Source: Macquaria australasica
Lineage: Eukaryota > Chordata > Actinopteri > Centrarchiformes > Percichthyidae
Reading direction: 5' to 3'
DNA length: 64,000 bases
NCBI GenBank assembly: GCA_005408345.1
Contig: SEMN01000125.1
Span: 620,001 to 684,000, forward strand
Position 1 is the stretch's first letter. Every line of letters starts with the position of its first letter. Below, one piece after another: positions 47,759 through 60,552 of this stretch. The notes beneath the pieces are model-generated. The model ran no database searches. It was given only the letters and a program-made list of their open reading frames with translations, and had not been told where the DNA came from. The translations under genes and the position numbers were made by a program.

Positions 47759-50110
47759 ATGGTTATGTTGAAGATCTCTGCTTTCCTCGTTGCCTACACC
47801 CTGGTCATTTGCCAGATGTACTGCTCACAAGCCGCCCCTGCCAGGTGAGAGACGCTCAACATTCACATTTTACACTTCAAACTCTCACAGCTGTGACATG
47901 ATGCGTTTTCCAGCAACTTAGAAATATGTGGAAAAAGTAGAGCGGACGTAAATTTCTGAATTTGTTAAGAGTCACGGGGAACCAGTGGGAAGGAGTGGAG
48001 GTTTCGACTGCAAAAACTGACACCTCAGCATAATGTAGTAAATATTTTCCACTGAGGGAATCAGATAGAGTTTTATGATCACAATATTTTCAGTGCTGCT
48101 AGAAAAATATGAAGACACAATATGAGAGGATACGTGTGTGTGAGGGACAGATTGACAGAAAGAGCTGCAAACACAGTACAGATAGTGCGTAATGATGAGC
48201 ATGCACGCAAACTTTAAATATATTTCTTCTAGTTAATCTTAATAATTTATTATGCTAAGTTTTGCCACTTTACATGAGCAGGAGCAGGAGAGTTATTAGG
48301 TTTAAAATATGTCTTTAACCACATACTTTAAAAAAAAAAAAAATGTACAAACCATACATTTCCTAATCAATATATAAGTTGTGTATCCTATTATACCTTT
48401 AATCCAATTGGATGAAATTGTTCTTAGTTTAAGTCTTAAAAAGGGAACAATGGAAACAAAAAAAGAACCAAAAAAAGTGAAAAAAACAAACAGAAAAAGA
48501 GTGTAATTCACTTCAGGGGGAGATAAATGAGATCTATATATTTATATGAAGCCCCATTCAGGCCACGCCCCACACTGTTCCCATGAAGCAATCGATTTTG
48601 TAATAAATCTAAAGCCGGCTGCACATCAGCCCCTCTCTCTCAGATGGGGCACTTTCCGCAGATTGTTTCCCCGCGTTGGCTGGGGGCCCTCAGACGTCAT
48701 CCCTCTCAGAGTTGGTGACGCCAACCCCTCCTCCTGACCCCTCCTATCCATCCAGCCACTCCACCACCACCCTGCCCCACCCTAACACTCCCCACACACA
48801 TCCCCTCCTCCTCCTCCCTTTAACTGCAGGTGATAATTCTAGAGAAGGATTTAATGCTGATCTTAATGCCTTTTTTTTTTACTCCCCCACAACCCCTCTG
48901 ACCTCCCTTAAACCTTCCCCGCTCACCCCTTCGCCACAGACCGGGTCTAGAGTCCATGTCAGACCGAGTCACGCTCACGGACTACGAGGCGCGAAGGTTA
49001 CTCAACGCCATCGTCAAGGAGTTTGTGCAGATGACGGCGGAGGAGCTGGAGCAGCAGGCAACTGAAGGAAACAGGTACACAGATGACAGATAACTCTTCT
49101 TAACTCTACTTTAAAAACATTTCCTCCATGGGCAGAAACAGCTACTGAAAGACTATAATGACAGAAAGGAAAGTTAATCAAGTAAAGCCTCTTTGGCCTA
49201 AATTAAAAGGTAAAATAGACAGCTCTTCTTTTGGGCTACCATGCTGGACTTTGTGTATCATATTTTGGTTTCACTTTAACACCACTGAAGATGCGTCTTT
49301 TTAGCGCCCCACATGGGTTCAATCAGGCGTAGAGGTATGTACTTCTAAGCTGACCAAAGGAGAGAAAAACAGATCATTTCTAAGAATAGATGTTAATACA
49401 CACAAAAAAAGAAATCCCTATTCTCTGTCATGACCCTGCTCCCGCATGGATGAGTTTGATTTTGACTTTGTTTGAACGGATTACTATTTCCAGCCTGCCT
49501 GCCGGGCATGCGAAGTGTATTGCCTAATGGAACGAATAAGTGTGCATGATGTCAATTAAGTGGAGTTGCATGACAGTGGGAAGCGACTGGTTTCTGTTTG
49601 TTCTGTGGGTGTAAAAGATGTGACAAGAGGGGATTGACTAGGGTGGGGGTGGCGATGGAGGTTTGGCGCATGAGGGGATGGATGACATGTTCTTTGAATG
49701 GTTGGGTGGGGGGAAAAAGCATGATGCTGTAGAGGGGTGGGTGCTTTTATTTCAACTTTTTTATACCTGCGATGGCATGAGAAAGAAATGCATGTGAGAG
49801 AAATGGTGCGTGAATGAAAGGACAAAGAAAGGCAGAGATGAAGAAAGTGTTTTCTGCATGTTTTCCCAATGCTATGAGCCTGTTCTCTGCATGTGTTTTT
49901 ATGTGTCCCCTCCCCGACAGCATGGACAGGCCCCTAACCAAGCGCTGCTCCAACCTCAGCACCTGTGTGCTGGGCAAACTGTCTCAGGAGCTGCACAAGT
50001 TGCAGACGTTCCCTCGCACGAACGTGGGAGCAGGAACGCCCGGCAAGAAGCGCAGTGCGCCTGAGAGCGACAGCTATGCAAGCTACGGCGAGACGTTTGA
50101 CAGCATCTAA
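47759..50110 (+). CDS. calca: Procalcitonin isoform of calca
   Basis: Coding segments 47759-47844, 48940-49074 and 49921-50110 give 136 residues. The product is a secreted prohormone; calcitonin lowers blood calcium and in fish comes from the ultimobranchial gland. Residues 1 to about 25 form a signal peptide (hydrophobic core ISAFLVAYTLVICQM). The common propeptide spans exons 2-3. In exon 4, residues 81-82 are the KR cleavage site and residues 83-114 are the 32-residue hormone, starting CSNLSTC (disulphide C83-C89). G115 donates the amide, KKR (116-118) is the second cleavage site, and an 18-residue C-terminal peptide follows. The first ATG was used; a second in-frame ATG two codons later is possible. 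Poly(A) signals AATAAA are at 50483 and 50522. Confidence 0.95.
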
Positions 50111-51040
50111 CCCCTCCTCATCCTCCCTCAGCCCCTCTTTTACCTTTACTGCATCTCTTCCTCCTCCCCTGTCCTCTTCCTCTCCTCATCCCAGTTTCTT
50201 ACTTATTGGTTTTGGATTGGCAAGTGCATGTTGATTTTACCAGCTTGATTGACATGAGAAGAATATGACCTTTAACTGCAACCAACTTTTTCAGTTTGTC
50301 CCCCCCCCCCTTTTCTTTTGGCAGAGAATGATTTGTCCCTATGATTTTAGACAATCAGACTTAGTTTTCATAAATGTAATTCAGGAGCCGGTTCAGACAT
50401 CCATCTCTGTGTACTGTGCGTGGAGTCATTTGATGGCATTTCAAAGCCCCTGAAATTTTAGGGATCACTTAATCGAACCATTAATAAATGATCCACTCAT
50501 GCGACACCATGTTTCTTGTTCAATAAACGTATTTTTCTACCAGGAAGCCTTAGCTCATTTTCATTCTTAGGGGTACTTTAAAACAGTCAGTGGGTACTTC
50601 ATGAACCCATTTGCAAATATGGACATAAATAGGATTTTAGAGCATCTGATAGTGCCCTTGAAATTATCTCTGACGCTCTCATCGAGTTCAAAGGTAAGAA
50701 AAATTACAAACATCAGAAAACATACAACTGAACCTTGCATGCTTGATCATTTTTAACCGATACATCCTAGCTAATGTTGATAAAAATGAACTGTGTGCAG
50801 AGATACTGTGTGTCATCATTGTATGGATGAGTGTCACACCAGATCTTGGCGTTAACCCCTTGTTTGCTCTCCTGAAGCAGCGTTACAGCACAGAAGCGAG
50901 CCTGCAACACGGCAACCTGTGTGACTCACCGCCTGGCGGACTTCCTCAGCCGGTCGGGGGGAATGGGCAACAGCAACTTCGTTCCCACCAACGTCGGCGC
51001 CAAGGCCTTCGGCAGGCGGAGGAGAAGCGTCCAGATGTGA
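47759..51040 (+). CDS. calca: CGRP (calcitonin gene-related peptide) isoform of calca
   Basis: Coding segments 47759-47844, 48940-49074 and 50881-51040 give 126 residues. Exon 4 is skipped and exon 3 joins exon 5 in the same phase, after two bases of a Ser codon. CGRP is a neuropeptide and strong vasodilator acting through CALCRL-RAMP1. Residues 79-80 (KR) precede the 37-residue peptide at 81-117, beginning ACNTATC (disulphide C82-C87) and ending GAKAF. G118 provides the amide, and RRRR at 119-122 is the cleavage site, followed by SVQM. The acceptor at 50880 is CTCTCCTGAAGCAG, weak in pyrimidines next to the acceptors of exons 4 and 6. The 3' end of exon 5 splices at 51065 to a non-coding exon at 51416. 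Confidence 0.95.
49543..49893 (+). promoter_or_regulatory. calca: Cluster of five TGCATG (Fox/RBFOX) sites before the calcitonin exon
   Basis: TGCATG occurs at 49543, 49567, 49789, 49855 and 49888, all within the 380 bases before exon 4, with two more at 50225 and 50736. Fox proteins bind UGCAUG in RNA and are established repressors of calcitonin exon 4 in mammals, favouring CGRP in neurons. The function here is inferred from this. Confidence 0.65.
49946..50041 (+). other. calca: Mature calcitonin (32 residues)
   Basis: Encodes the hormone between KR and GKKR. The N-terminus CSNLSTCVLGKLSQELHKLQ is the fish-type form, as in salmon calcitonin. C-terminal Pro is amidated using the following Gly. 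Confidence 0.95.
50483..50527 (+). terminator. calca: Poly(A) signals for the calcitonin mRNA
   Basis: Two AATAAA hexamers (50483 and 50522) follow exon 4. Choice of this site goes with inclusion of exon 4 in the mammalian gene. Confidence 0.65.
50900..51010 (+). other. calca: Mature CGRP (37 residues)
   Basis: Encodes ACNTATCVTHRLADFLSRSG and the rest up to GAKAF, then the amide Gly. All usual landmarks (disulphide ring, VTHRLA helix, NFVPTNVG segment) are present. Confidence 0.95.
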
Positions 51041-51415
51041 GCTCTCCAAAACCTTCAGGGAAACGGTAAATAAAGCTTCTTCTTCTTGTTTTTTGACTGT
51101 GATTTCTACCATTTCTTCATTGCTTTTCTTTGATTTTTATAATCCACCACTTGTGATCGTGAAGACTATCATCTAAAAATGAAAGATTTCTCCATTGGCT
51201 AATTAAATAATTGACAAAAAGTTGCAAGAAAAGGATTTAAAACAGAAAAATTAAAGCAGAATTAGTCAAATTTAGGCAATAATACCTAACTTGTCTTTAT
51301 TACAAATGGATTTTAATCATTTTGGGCTCATCATGTAGTGATCTGTGAATGGAGTAATGATGAACACCAGTGAGTATTGCTCTAATTTCTTCCTTTCTGT
51401 CTTTCTTTCTTTCAG

Positions 51416-51760
51416 AGGATGAAACCCGACAAGAAAACAGAAAAAACCTGAGAACAAAAATTAACAAAAAACAAAATCTAGCAGAAAATAAACACTGAAC
51501 TGGCCCTTTATCCACTCCCTCACGTTCGTACGGGGAAAAAAAAAGAAAAAGAAAGATGCTACAGGACTTCTCGTCCCCATTTTTCATCCTGTTAGTGAAA
51601 CCTTTTGCTTTTGGCAAATAAGAGATAAAAAAAAAAGAGAAAAAAAGCACTTTAGTTTATGTACATGAACAAATGAACTCCTGAAGAAAGAAAAAAACAC
51701 ATCCTTATGGTTCGTCTTTTTTATACATGAGTATCATTGGAAAATAAAATGAAAGCAGCA
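51416..51760 (+). other. calca: Non-coding exon 6 of calca (CGRP 3'UTR)
   Basis: Acceptor TTTCTTTCTTTCAG ends at 51415, joined to the donor AACG|GTAAAT after 51065. An AATAAA at 51743-51748 would end it. The mammalian gene has a matching non-coding last exon. Confidence 0.7.
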
Positions 51761-51799
51761 GTGGTTATCACCTTATTTTTTCCTCCTTTAACCTTGTTA

Positions 51800-54700
51800 G
51801 AGCACATTTCTTCCATGCGACCCACCTCCCCCTTCCCCTATTTGAGATCCATACTCCTACATGTTCCATAATTCCCTTTCCTCCTAAGGGTACCCTGTTT
51901 TTCTGTGTGCCAGAGGGACGCCATTAAAGATCAGCCTACCCAAGGCCCCCCCACAACGGCTGTTGTCTTGTGCCTTGATGTAGAACAATTTACATGAACA
52001 TGATTGTACAGTTCTGTTTTGAGACGATAAAGAAGACCCGAGCGAGGATGAAGAGAATGAAGACAGATTAATATTGTAAACAATATTGTGAAAACAAATT
52101 TCAGCAAGATTAAAATGTATTTTAGATACACTCGGGTTTGGGGTACTTGTGTTGTTCTTCAAAGATTTTTAAGCATATAGGGTGTAGAAAGAGATTGAAC
52201 GATTGAGAGGTTGATTCTATTATGAGAAGCTTATATTTGTACGTTAATTGCTGGAATATTGATTAACAATGTTCATAAATTATAAATCACATGGCATTAG
52301 TGAATAGAGCGATTTGTAATTAAATGGTTAGAAATTCGCCAATATTTCCCACTGACAGGTGCACACTCACGTCCTGAAAATGTCTAGCACACATGTATAA
52401 TTTGGCAAAATATTGAGAATCAAATCCACATTGTTGCACAGTTTGGGTCACTTTGTGTGCAGCGACAGTCTGCAGGTGTAAACGCATCAGTTTCATTGGG
52501 AGTTTTTTTCTGACTGACACCACGGCGGCATGGATATGTTGAGATACATGATGAAAAACTGCATGGGTAATTGCTTAATAAAAGGCAGCCAAACCTGCAG
52601 TCAGACTTGTTCTTTTTTAGCTCCAGTGGAGGTAAATGCACACATATATTTACATAAATTAGGTATTAGAAGCTAAATCTTTATGCAAACTTTACACATC
52701 AACAAATATCTGAGTTTAACAGGACACATGTATTCTCTTTTATTTCAGATTCAGCTTACAGAAAAATACATTCTTCAAGCTGTCTTTACATACTGTACTT
52801 ATACCAGCTGACAGACGGGCTCAGTTTTAATCATCAAATGTTCACTCACATGCAGGGTGACGTGAACATTTCGGGGGTTCTCCTTGTTTTTACAGCAGCA
52901 CTCCAATAGGTGGCAACATAATTATCTTGACAAAAGTTTCAGTGGAGCTCTGCAGGAGTCTCACAGGTCTAACTCAAGTCACAAAAGCATTAAAAAAAGT
53001 GATAGATTAATGATAAATGATAAATGTGAACTCTTGGTCAAACACCTCAGCAGGTGGTGATTTACATTTATTTACACATTTATTTGCACAAATGATAAAC
53101 ATCTAAACCCTAAAAAGTGACAAGGACACAAGCGATGACATGATAACACGAGGTTTCTACACTTTATGGTGTTTGAACAGCATCGTTCTTTGCAATGAGG
53201 TGTAAAACAATGACCTGTTGAACGCTCCTGTAGGTGTGGAATGGAAGTAATCAGCCGACGTTTCATAACATGGATGTGTGGTTTTGATAGGTTTTAATTA
53301 ATGAGAAATGGTAAATTGCCTTTGAGATGGTCACATGACTTACAAAAATGATCTTTCTGCTGCTGCTGAAACACACAACACCTCAGAGGAACAAACTGTA
53401 CGGAATCAGATTTGTGTCAAAAAAAATAAATAAATAAATCAAACAAAAATAAGAATTTGGGAGAGAATAAATTTCACTGAAGCAAAAAACAATGTCATCT
53501 CAAAAGTAAAACTTATAACTATAACAAATTATTTGAGTAAGTGCGTAAACTATTGGTCTTTTACTTTTTTTTTAAACATATGTCCTTTTGTTTACAGTTC
53601 CCTCTGCTTCTCTCTCACAGATCATACTTTTGCAATAGTTTACACCATTATACAAATTATTTGTTTGCAGCAGATTTTCTGTTTGGGCCTTTGTGGAATA
53701 AAGGGGAGTGAAATTCATGAAAGCGTATCTGTAATAAGGAGGAATGGTCAGTGCACTTCAGGCCACTTTGGTTTCAGATTGCAGTGCTCACATCTCAGCT
53801 CTTTTCTTGTTTTTACTAAATTTCTTCAAGCCAAATACTTTTATTGCTATTTTTGAAGTGATATTAAAAGTGAATTGTTATTTTAAACAAAACCATTCTT
53901 GGTTTGTTCTTAATTCTGATTAGATCTTCCATTACCAATGAAAAGGTCATGGTAATATATTTTGTTTTCTGGACATTGTACTCCCGCAGTAATTTGTGTA
54001 TGTAAGTGGGTGAACTTGATCTACTTTTGCACTTGTTGCAAGTCGTTCTTAAGAAGATTTGCCAGCTTAATATGTCCATTTACAGGCTTGTAGAAATTTC
54101 TAAAAAAAAACTTGTGATACACTTGTGATTTTTTTTTTTGACACCAGTCTGATTCCATACCGTCTGCATCTTCTTTCAGAACAATAAAGCTGAAGGTTGT
54201 CAGCTCAAATTCTGGACCAACTGTGAAAATCCAGGCATGGAAAATGTTTTATTTCTTCTCTTTTCTTTTAAGAGCAAGCATCAGCAAGGCACTGAACCCT
54301 CATCTGCTCCAACCACTAGAAGACTGGTCGTACTGGGCAGCTCTACAGCGGATTACTTACAGTACTTAGAGTGAAATTATGTGTGCTACTTTAGGGACCA
54401 TTGAGTAAAGGTTAAAAGAAACCACAAAAAAACAAAAAGAAAAGGTGAACATCATTAGTGAAAAATAAAACATGAATCTTGATGTATTTAGAAGGGTCTG
54501 TAACAGGAAATAAAACATTAAATCATGTTAATTGCACAAACTGGAGCAGATAAATATCATGCAAATACATAATTACAGCTTTATGTTGTGTTTTTATAAC
54601 AAAAACACTCCCTGTATGTACTGCCAATGGTTCCTAAGGTATTTGAGGTGCAGTGTTTCCAGAAAAATCACAGACAGAGAGCTAAAAGAAAAAGTACTCG

Positions 54701-56690
54701 AAGAGAGGCTAAATAAAGGCCCTTCAGTTTTGGATGATAAATATGGGATGTAAGTTTGGAAATTGAGGGGATAATGAGCCCATTCAATAAGGGTGAAATT
54801 GAAAAACAGGATACAGTTTATCCTATTTGGTTGCACGGATGAATGCCAAGTGTGCACCGGAGCACATACAGGATATTTGTCACAGTGTGCATCACACCAA
54901 AGCACACAAGGGCTGTCACAACTAACAGGAAGAAAAGACACAAAAAAAATCTATTTTTGTAAAGCATCTTATTTAGTTTAGATGAAATAGCCTACAAGGA
55001 ATATATGTCAGAAAAACGGCAACCATCAACACCAGACATGCCATGTCCATGCTATAGACACGCAATACATGCGTGTTTATAAAGCCAAATGTTCAACTGG
55101 ATGAGTTATTCATTCCCACATATGTATGAGAGGATATGTATGAAAAATATGTGAATTTATGGTAAACAGAAAAGGGGATTTGTGCTCTATTCCCCCTCAA
55201 GCCTTAAAACCCTCATCTGTCAGTTGTTTTTACAGTCTTTCCACTCTTGCGTTCTCTCTCTGTCTTACTATCTGTCTGTCTGTCTGGAGAAAATCAGCCC
55301 TGAAGTCGGATCCATGCTAGAATCCACATGGAAACTTTTCCTGCATGACTGAGGAGGAAAAAAACTAATCCCCCCCCCTCTCCATATTCTGATAATTGAG
55401 GGGGACGGGAGGTTGAGGGCTGATTCGTAGGGTCGGTTTGGTTTTAAGCTCCTTTCTCAGCAGTAATCTAACAATCCCACCACGCCAATGAGAATAGCAG
55501 TCCTAATGATACACAGCTGCTTTGAATGGGGCCCTTCCAGTTGGAAATTAGATGGTTCGTATAAGAGAAACCAAGAAGCAAGCCCCCATCTCCAGAGAGA
55601 AGACGCACCGCTAGTCCAGTTCCCAGAAACCCACACCACAAAACCAATTTCAAAATAGTCGATATTTTGGGAAATAGAGAGCCTAAGTCCTGATGTCACG
55701 TCCGGGCTAGCCACTGTTCCACCAGCTTCTCTCTTTCATCTGAAAAACAAAAACAAAAAGTGTGTTCCTGGGCTTTACTTTCCATATTCTTTTTTTAATT
55801 ATTTTTGACACCTTATTTATTCCTCTTTCCCAATTCAGTAAAACGGTGTCAACAATACAAACAACATCAAGGACAGAAAAGAGGAAAAAAGAATACAATT
55901 AGATGGTTGCTGATTCCCCATATTGAGAGTAACATGAAGTTCACTCCTGTATTTTAATGACAGAACAGGTGTGGAACCTGTTATTTCATAAATATGTGGG
56001 TACGGGAGTGTACCGCAAAAATACAGGGATCAAGGCAGAAATAAATATAACTAAAACAATATCCACAAGCAAAAATAAATAAAATTAGAAGAAAACTTCC
56101 ATATTCTAAGACAAATCGGCATCCATAAGAAACTGAAACCTTTGTGATTTTAACAAAGTTAAACAACGATTACTTTCTAAGCAAAAAGGACAGGCTAATG
56201 GGTACTTACGTCATCTTAAATTGGTTTTGTCCATATCCATAAAATTCACCAACACTCTCTTTCTCAAAGTCATTTTATTCAACTTTCTAGCTGTAATCTC
56301 TGCTGTCTAAAAACGTCTACAGCTATCAGTCCTCTCTGTCCTGTTGTTATTACAGACATGCATGAACTAGTTGCAGCCTGTCGACTCGCTTCTTCTGTTG
56401 AACCATGACATTTAACTCACGATTGTCTAAGGTTTATGGGCAATGGTGTTCGTTAAAGGCAGCTGAAAAAAAGGAATACTGAACAAACAACAATATTAGA
56501 TTTTAAGAAATGGCCGTCCTTATTGAACATATGGTGTGAACCACATGACATACTGCTGAGATGTTCCAAAACTGTAGTTTGGTCACATAATGTGTGTACG
56601 GAGATCGTTTTCATTTTAAAAGAAAAACGTAGTAGTGTGGATGTAGCCTTATTTGCATTATCTTAAATGTGGGATTTTGAATGAGGTTTT
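51800..56690. other. Non-coding DNA downstream of calca
   Basis: No exon or RNA gene that I can support. AT-rich with scattered A runs and a TCTGTCTGTCTGTCT patch near 55268-55285. The stretch 55200-55720 has more even composition and might be conserved non-coding DNA. Confidence 0.5.
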
Positions 56691-56694
56691 TTTT

Positions 56695-57052
56695 AAACTT
56701 CTGGAAACTATGCGCTTATTTGCTTTCTTGCCAAGAGTTAGATGAGACGATTGATACCACTCTCATGTCTGTACACTAAATATACTGCTAGAACCAGCTT
56801 AGCTTAGCATAAAGACTGAGCTGGTGGAAACAGGTAGCCTGGCCCATCTTTAGAGGTCCTGGTAGCTAATTTTGTTTACCTATTGCTAGCCGTTTCCCCC
56901 TGCTTCCAATCTTTATGCTAAGCTAAGCTAACCGCCTGCTTTCTCTAGCTTCATATTTAGCATACAGATTTGAGAGTGGTATCAATCTTCTTTCCGAACT
57001 TTTGGCAAGAAAGCGAAGTGTATTTCCCAAAAATGTAGAACTTGTACTTTAA
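56695..57052. repeat. Foldback repeat family, two-armed copy
   Basis: Left arm: GCGCTTATTTGCTTTCTTGC, CACTCTCATGTCTGT, CTTAGCTTAGCATAAAGACT. Right arm: CTTTATGCTAAGCTAAGC, GAGAGTGGTATCAATCTTC, GGCAAGAAAGCGAAGTG. The arms are inverted copies of each other over nearly the whole element, so the transcript or single strand could fold into a long hairpin. It is the most complete copy in the window. Confidence 0.75.
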
Positions 57053-57249
57053 AAAATGGGGTCTTGCTGAGAATTACCTTCACACATTGCAATGTACATC
57101 TAAATGTGCTTCAGTGAGCACTCAGTTGTTGCATTTGCCAGGAAATTAGGTAACATTTGTGAGGAAATTAGGTGTTTACATTCAGATTTAAGCTAAAGCT
57201 AATATTTATTGATTATACAGTGTTACAGGCCCCTCACGTGCGCATGGGA

Positions 57250-58120
57250 GTGTGTGTGGAGCCGCCCCCTTCACATAATCACATGGTAATTATTCACTCA
57301 AGAATACGTATAGCGAAATTAACTGCAGCAACCCAGACCAGCTGAGTCTTGCTCATAATGGGAACCAGCCGACTGCCGTTTATATTTTCATTTTCCTTCC
57401 TCATTTTTAAAGCTCCCAATTTTTCCATAAGGCAGTCATTTCCAAGGCTCATGTGAAACCAGACACCCAGGAGCACTCATGGTAAAGGTCCAGAAACAAC
57501 ATAAGGCCGGCCCGACATCCTCTCACCTTCCCCAATCCCCCCTTTCCGTCTTCTGCGACTGTTCCTGGGAAGGTAAACACCCTTTCACCGTGTCAGAAAT
57601 GGGATTTCATTCTGCTGCCATTGCAGTTCCTTCATCTGGCCCTCTTTTCTGTCCCTCCCTCTCTTTCTTCTCCTCCCCTCCCTCCATTCGCTGCCACATC
57701 TGGAACCCAGCTCCTCATTTATTTATGTGGTCTGTGTTGTTTCTTTCTTTCTTTTTTTTTTAAAGTCTTATTTAAAAGTCCTTTACCTTGTCTTGTTGGC
57801 AGTTTCTCTCCATCTGATGAGGTCTGCAATTACATCTCGCCATAACTGGTCACTCTGCAATTACATGCTCCACCACAGAATCTTTCTCCCCCCCCGAACT
57901 CTGAACAGCACCACTGCTCATATGGCAGACCGAAATAGAATAGTTTCATGTCTGTTTGGATGGCGGCCCAGCTGAAACTATGCTCCGCTGCTTGACTGAC
58001 AGTGGGATGTGGGCTTTTTCTCCCCAAGAAAAACCTTTAAGGCCAGTCACGTTTAGACTACTCCAGAGCAGTCCTACTCCAGCAGGCTTTGGTGGTGGTT
58101 GGCCCAGCTGGGCTCCAAGA
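57250..58120. other. Non-coding stretch, possible regulatory DNA
   Basis: More even composition than the surroundings, with two TGCAATTACAT motifs near 57826 and 57856 and several ATTA-type homeodomain cores. No gene is seen. Regulatory function is a guess based on composition. Confidence 0.3.
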
Positions 58121-58129
58121 CGGGAGAGA

Positions 58130-58273
58130 CGAGAGAGAGCAAGACAAAGTTAGAGTGACTGAACGATAGGACAGAGACAGACAGTTTGCAGTGAAGAAGA
58201 CAAGAACCCACGAGCTGTAACTATGAACCCTCCTGGGAACACTTAACCTTTCAGTCGCTGACCAAGAGAATGG
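58130..58273 (+). other. Candidate first exon of a further gene
   Basis: A purine-rich stretch ends in AAGAGAATGG|GTGAGT, so a start codon at 58270-58272 would sit one base before a near-perfect donor. Joined to the candidate exon at 60553-60612 it stays open. In mammals INSC follows the calcitonin genes, but I could not match the peptide to it. The 5' end is arbitrary. Confidence 0.2.
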
Positions 58274-59235
58274 GTGAGTTTAGTCTAATCTCAACTTCTG
58301 GGAAATGATACTGTGAGGAACTTTGAACCTTTTCATGAACTTTTGGAAAACTTATATACCAAAGTTCTTCAGATAACTTAAGAATAACTCAGTCGTGCAG
58401 CATGTATCATTGAAATAGAAAACTTAAGACTTAAGGATTTAAGGACATCCCTGATTCAGGGGCTGACAGACATTACATGAGAGTATTTTCCAGTTGGTGA
58501 TGCAGTTGTTATATTGTGCAAGGTGCTTGCAGTGCTTTCAAACTCCCGCATTTAAATGGGCAGCAACTTGACTGTCAAAGCCATGATAGTCTTCTTGACC
58601 AGCGTCCAAGTCTGCTTTTTTCTTTTATATCACAGAAATCTTGGAGATTTTCTAAAGATGTCAGTAGCATTGTAACTTCAAAGCTTCTGATTTAAAAGGG
58701 CAGCAGTATTGATCATCTGGACACCCAGATTCTCACAAAACCTAAAGGTTATATGAACCCATCTGGACACTGATATTTCTTTTAAATTCAAGGAGCTTTT
58801 GATTTTTATATTTTTACAATTTCATCCTTGCCATAAAAAGTCAGATGAAGCACAAAAAATGTAACATCCTATAAGTGACAAGTCATGCAGAATTCAACTA
58901 AACCCTATACCAAAATCTGAAGAGTAACACACCACATCATATCATCTGTTAGAGTAATGCAATTAAAAAGCTAATGCAAACAAGCGATCTGATTAGAAGT
59001 GCATTTGGGAAAATACAAATGTTCAAAAGCGATTTTAAAAGAAAGAAATCGATTTAGGATTTTCTTAAACTGATACAAATCTCAGGTCATCATTTCAGGT
59101 TTTTCATTTTCATTTTCAAGTTACAGACAACGTGTACAAAATGTAAAAAGTATGTCTTAATTGTGGAGAGTATGTAAATGTAATTCAAAAACAGCTTAAG
59201 TAAATAAATAAAGAATTGTATTATTGACTGTTTAA

Positions 59236-59800
59236 ATAGTGATTAAATTAGTTTTTGGCCACTTGGGGGCAGCGCAACAAGCTGTAAACAATGACATCAC
59301 CTTTTAAAGCTGACATAGCAAACAACAGCTGCTTATTTACACATCCAGCGGAAACAGAGAAACATAAGCATTCATTTGGAGTCGTTGTTTCTGGCCACCT
59401 GATAATTTTAAGTTCAATTTTCACTCTCTTTTAGCTCAGTTTTTTGGTCTCCACCAACTCCCGAGGGAAATACCTGACTCTTTAGCTGCTAAAGGCTCCA
59501 CCATGCTCACCAGCTAGTTGCTAACTCTGTCTGTCTGCTGTTTAGTGCTGGACATGTAGCACACAGTGGGTTTACTAGAGCTTTTATGCTAGAAACACCT
59601 TGCCTGCTGTTGCTGGAAATGATGAGAGCTGTGCGACTGAATCAAAACAGTAAAGTTTTAAAAACCTTAAAACTAAAACAAGGAGCTGAAAGATGCGACA
59701 ATTATCTGTGGTTCCCTCATTGCGAGCGACACCTTTTACATTATGCATAGTCATTTTTTCCATTGTCAACATAAAAATATTGAGTAGTGCAGCTTTAAGT
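59236..59800 (-). repeat. Dispersed repeat family C, copy 2 (inverted)
   Basis: Inverse of 9595-9830 (see shared blocks there). This copy is longer, from about CACTTGGGGGCAGCGC to GTAGTGCAGCTTTAAG. Confidence 0.6.
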
Positions 59801-60552
59801 TGTGTAACAAATTAACATTAAAGGACTATACCAACTCTTTGCTGAGTCAGTTGGTCTCCTTAAACCCAGTGACAACAGGGTTGACACTAAAGTCATGTTT
59901 ATGTATGAAAACACTTCACCATACACTACTGACAGACTTTTACACTTAACTATGTCAGCTAAACATTTCACATTTTAAATTGCTCATACACCGCATTCCC
60001 ATCAGCATCCCTTTTGTGGGAACATGCACTTGCCAATTGATGCTATCAAGATAAATATGAATGGCCCTTTCAGGATTACCCTCAGTGTTCTCAATCGGAA
60101 AATATTTTATGTTTTTGTTCTGAGTCATGCTGGAGCTGAACACCATAGTGGCTACAACTGTTTGGAGTATGCTGATCTGGTTTGTGTGGGAGTGATGGAC
60201 GCTGAGACTGTGGAAAACAACAAAGATTACAGTGAGGCTGATGGTAATGATTAGGACATGGCTACCACGTCTTTACTACAGGCTTCTGTGTGTGTGTGTG
60301 TGATGTGGTGGTGGAGAAAAGTGTGTGTCATTATGTTTTTCCATATGTACTCTCTCTGTGTGTGTTTATTTGACAATTAGAGATGTGTGTTTGAGTGTAT
60401 GGATGTACAGTGTGTGTCTATGCATGTGTGAGTGCATATGACTCAAATCTTTGTATCTGATCTCTGGAAACACCCGTGTTAATGTATCATTTCCCTTCTT
60501 TTCTTTGCTTCTTTTTCCCAATCTCAATGTCCATTGATTGCCTTTTGAGCAG

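Noticed and set aside
49922..49924. ATG at the start of exon 4 as an independent start
   Set aside because: It is in frame with exon 3 across a good acceptor, and the hormone needs the signal peptide from exon 2.
58210..58260. ATGAACCCTCCTGGGAAC as an insc-like start
   Set aside because: The first residues vaguely resemble my memory of mammalian INSC, but the frame stops after seven codons.
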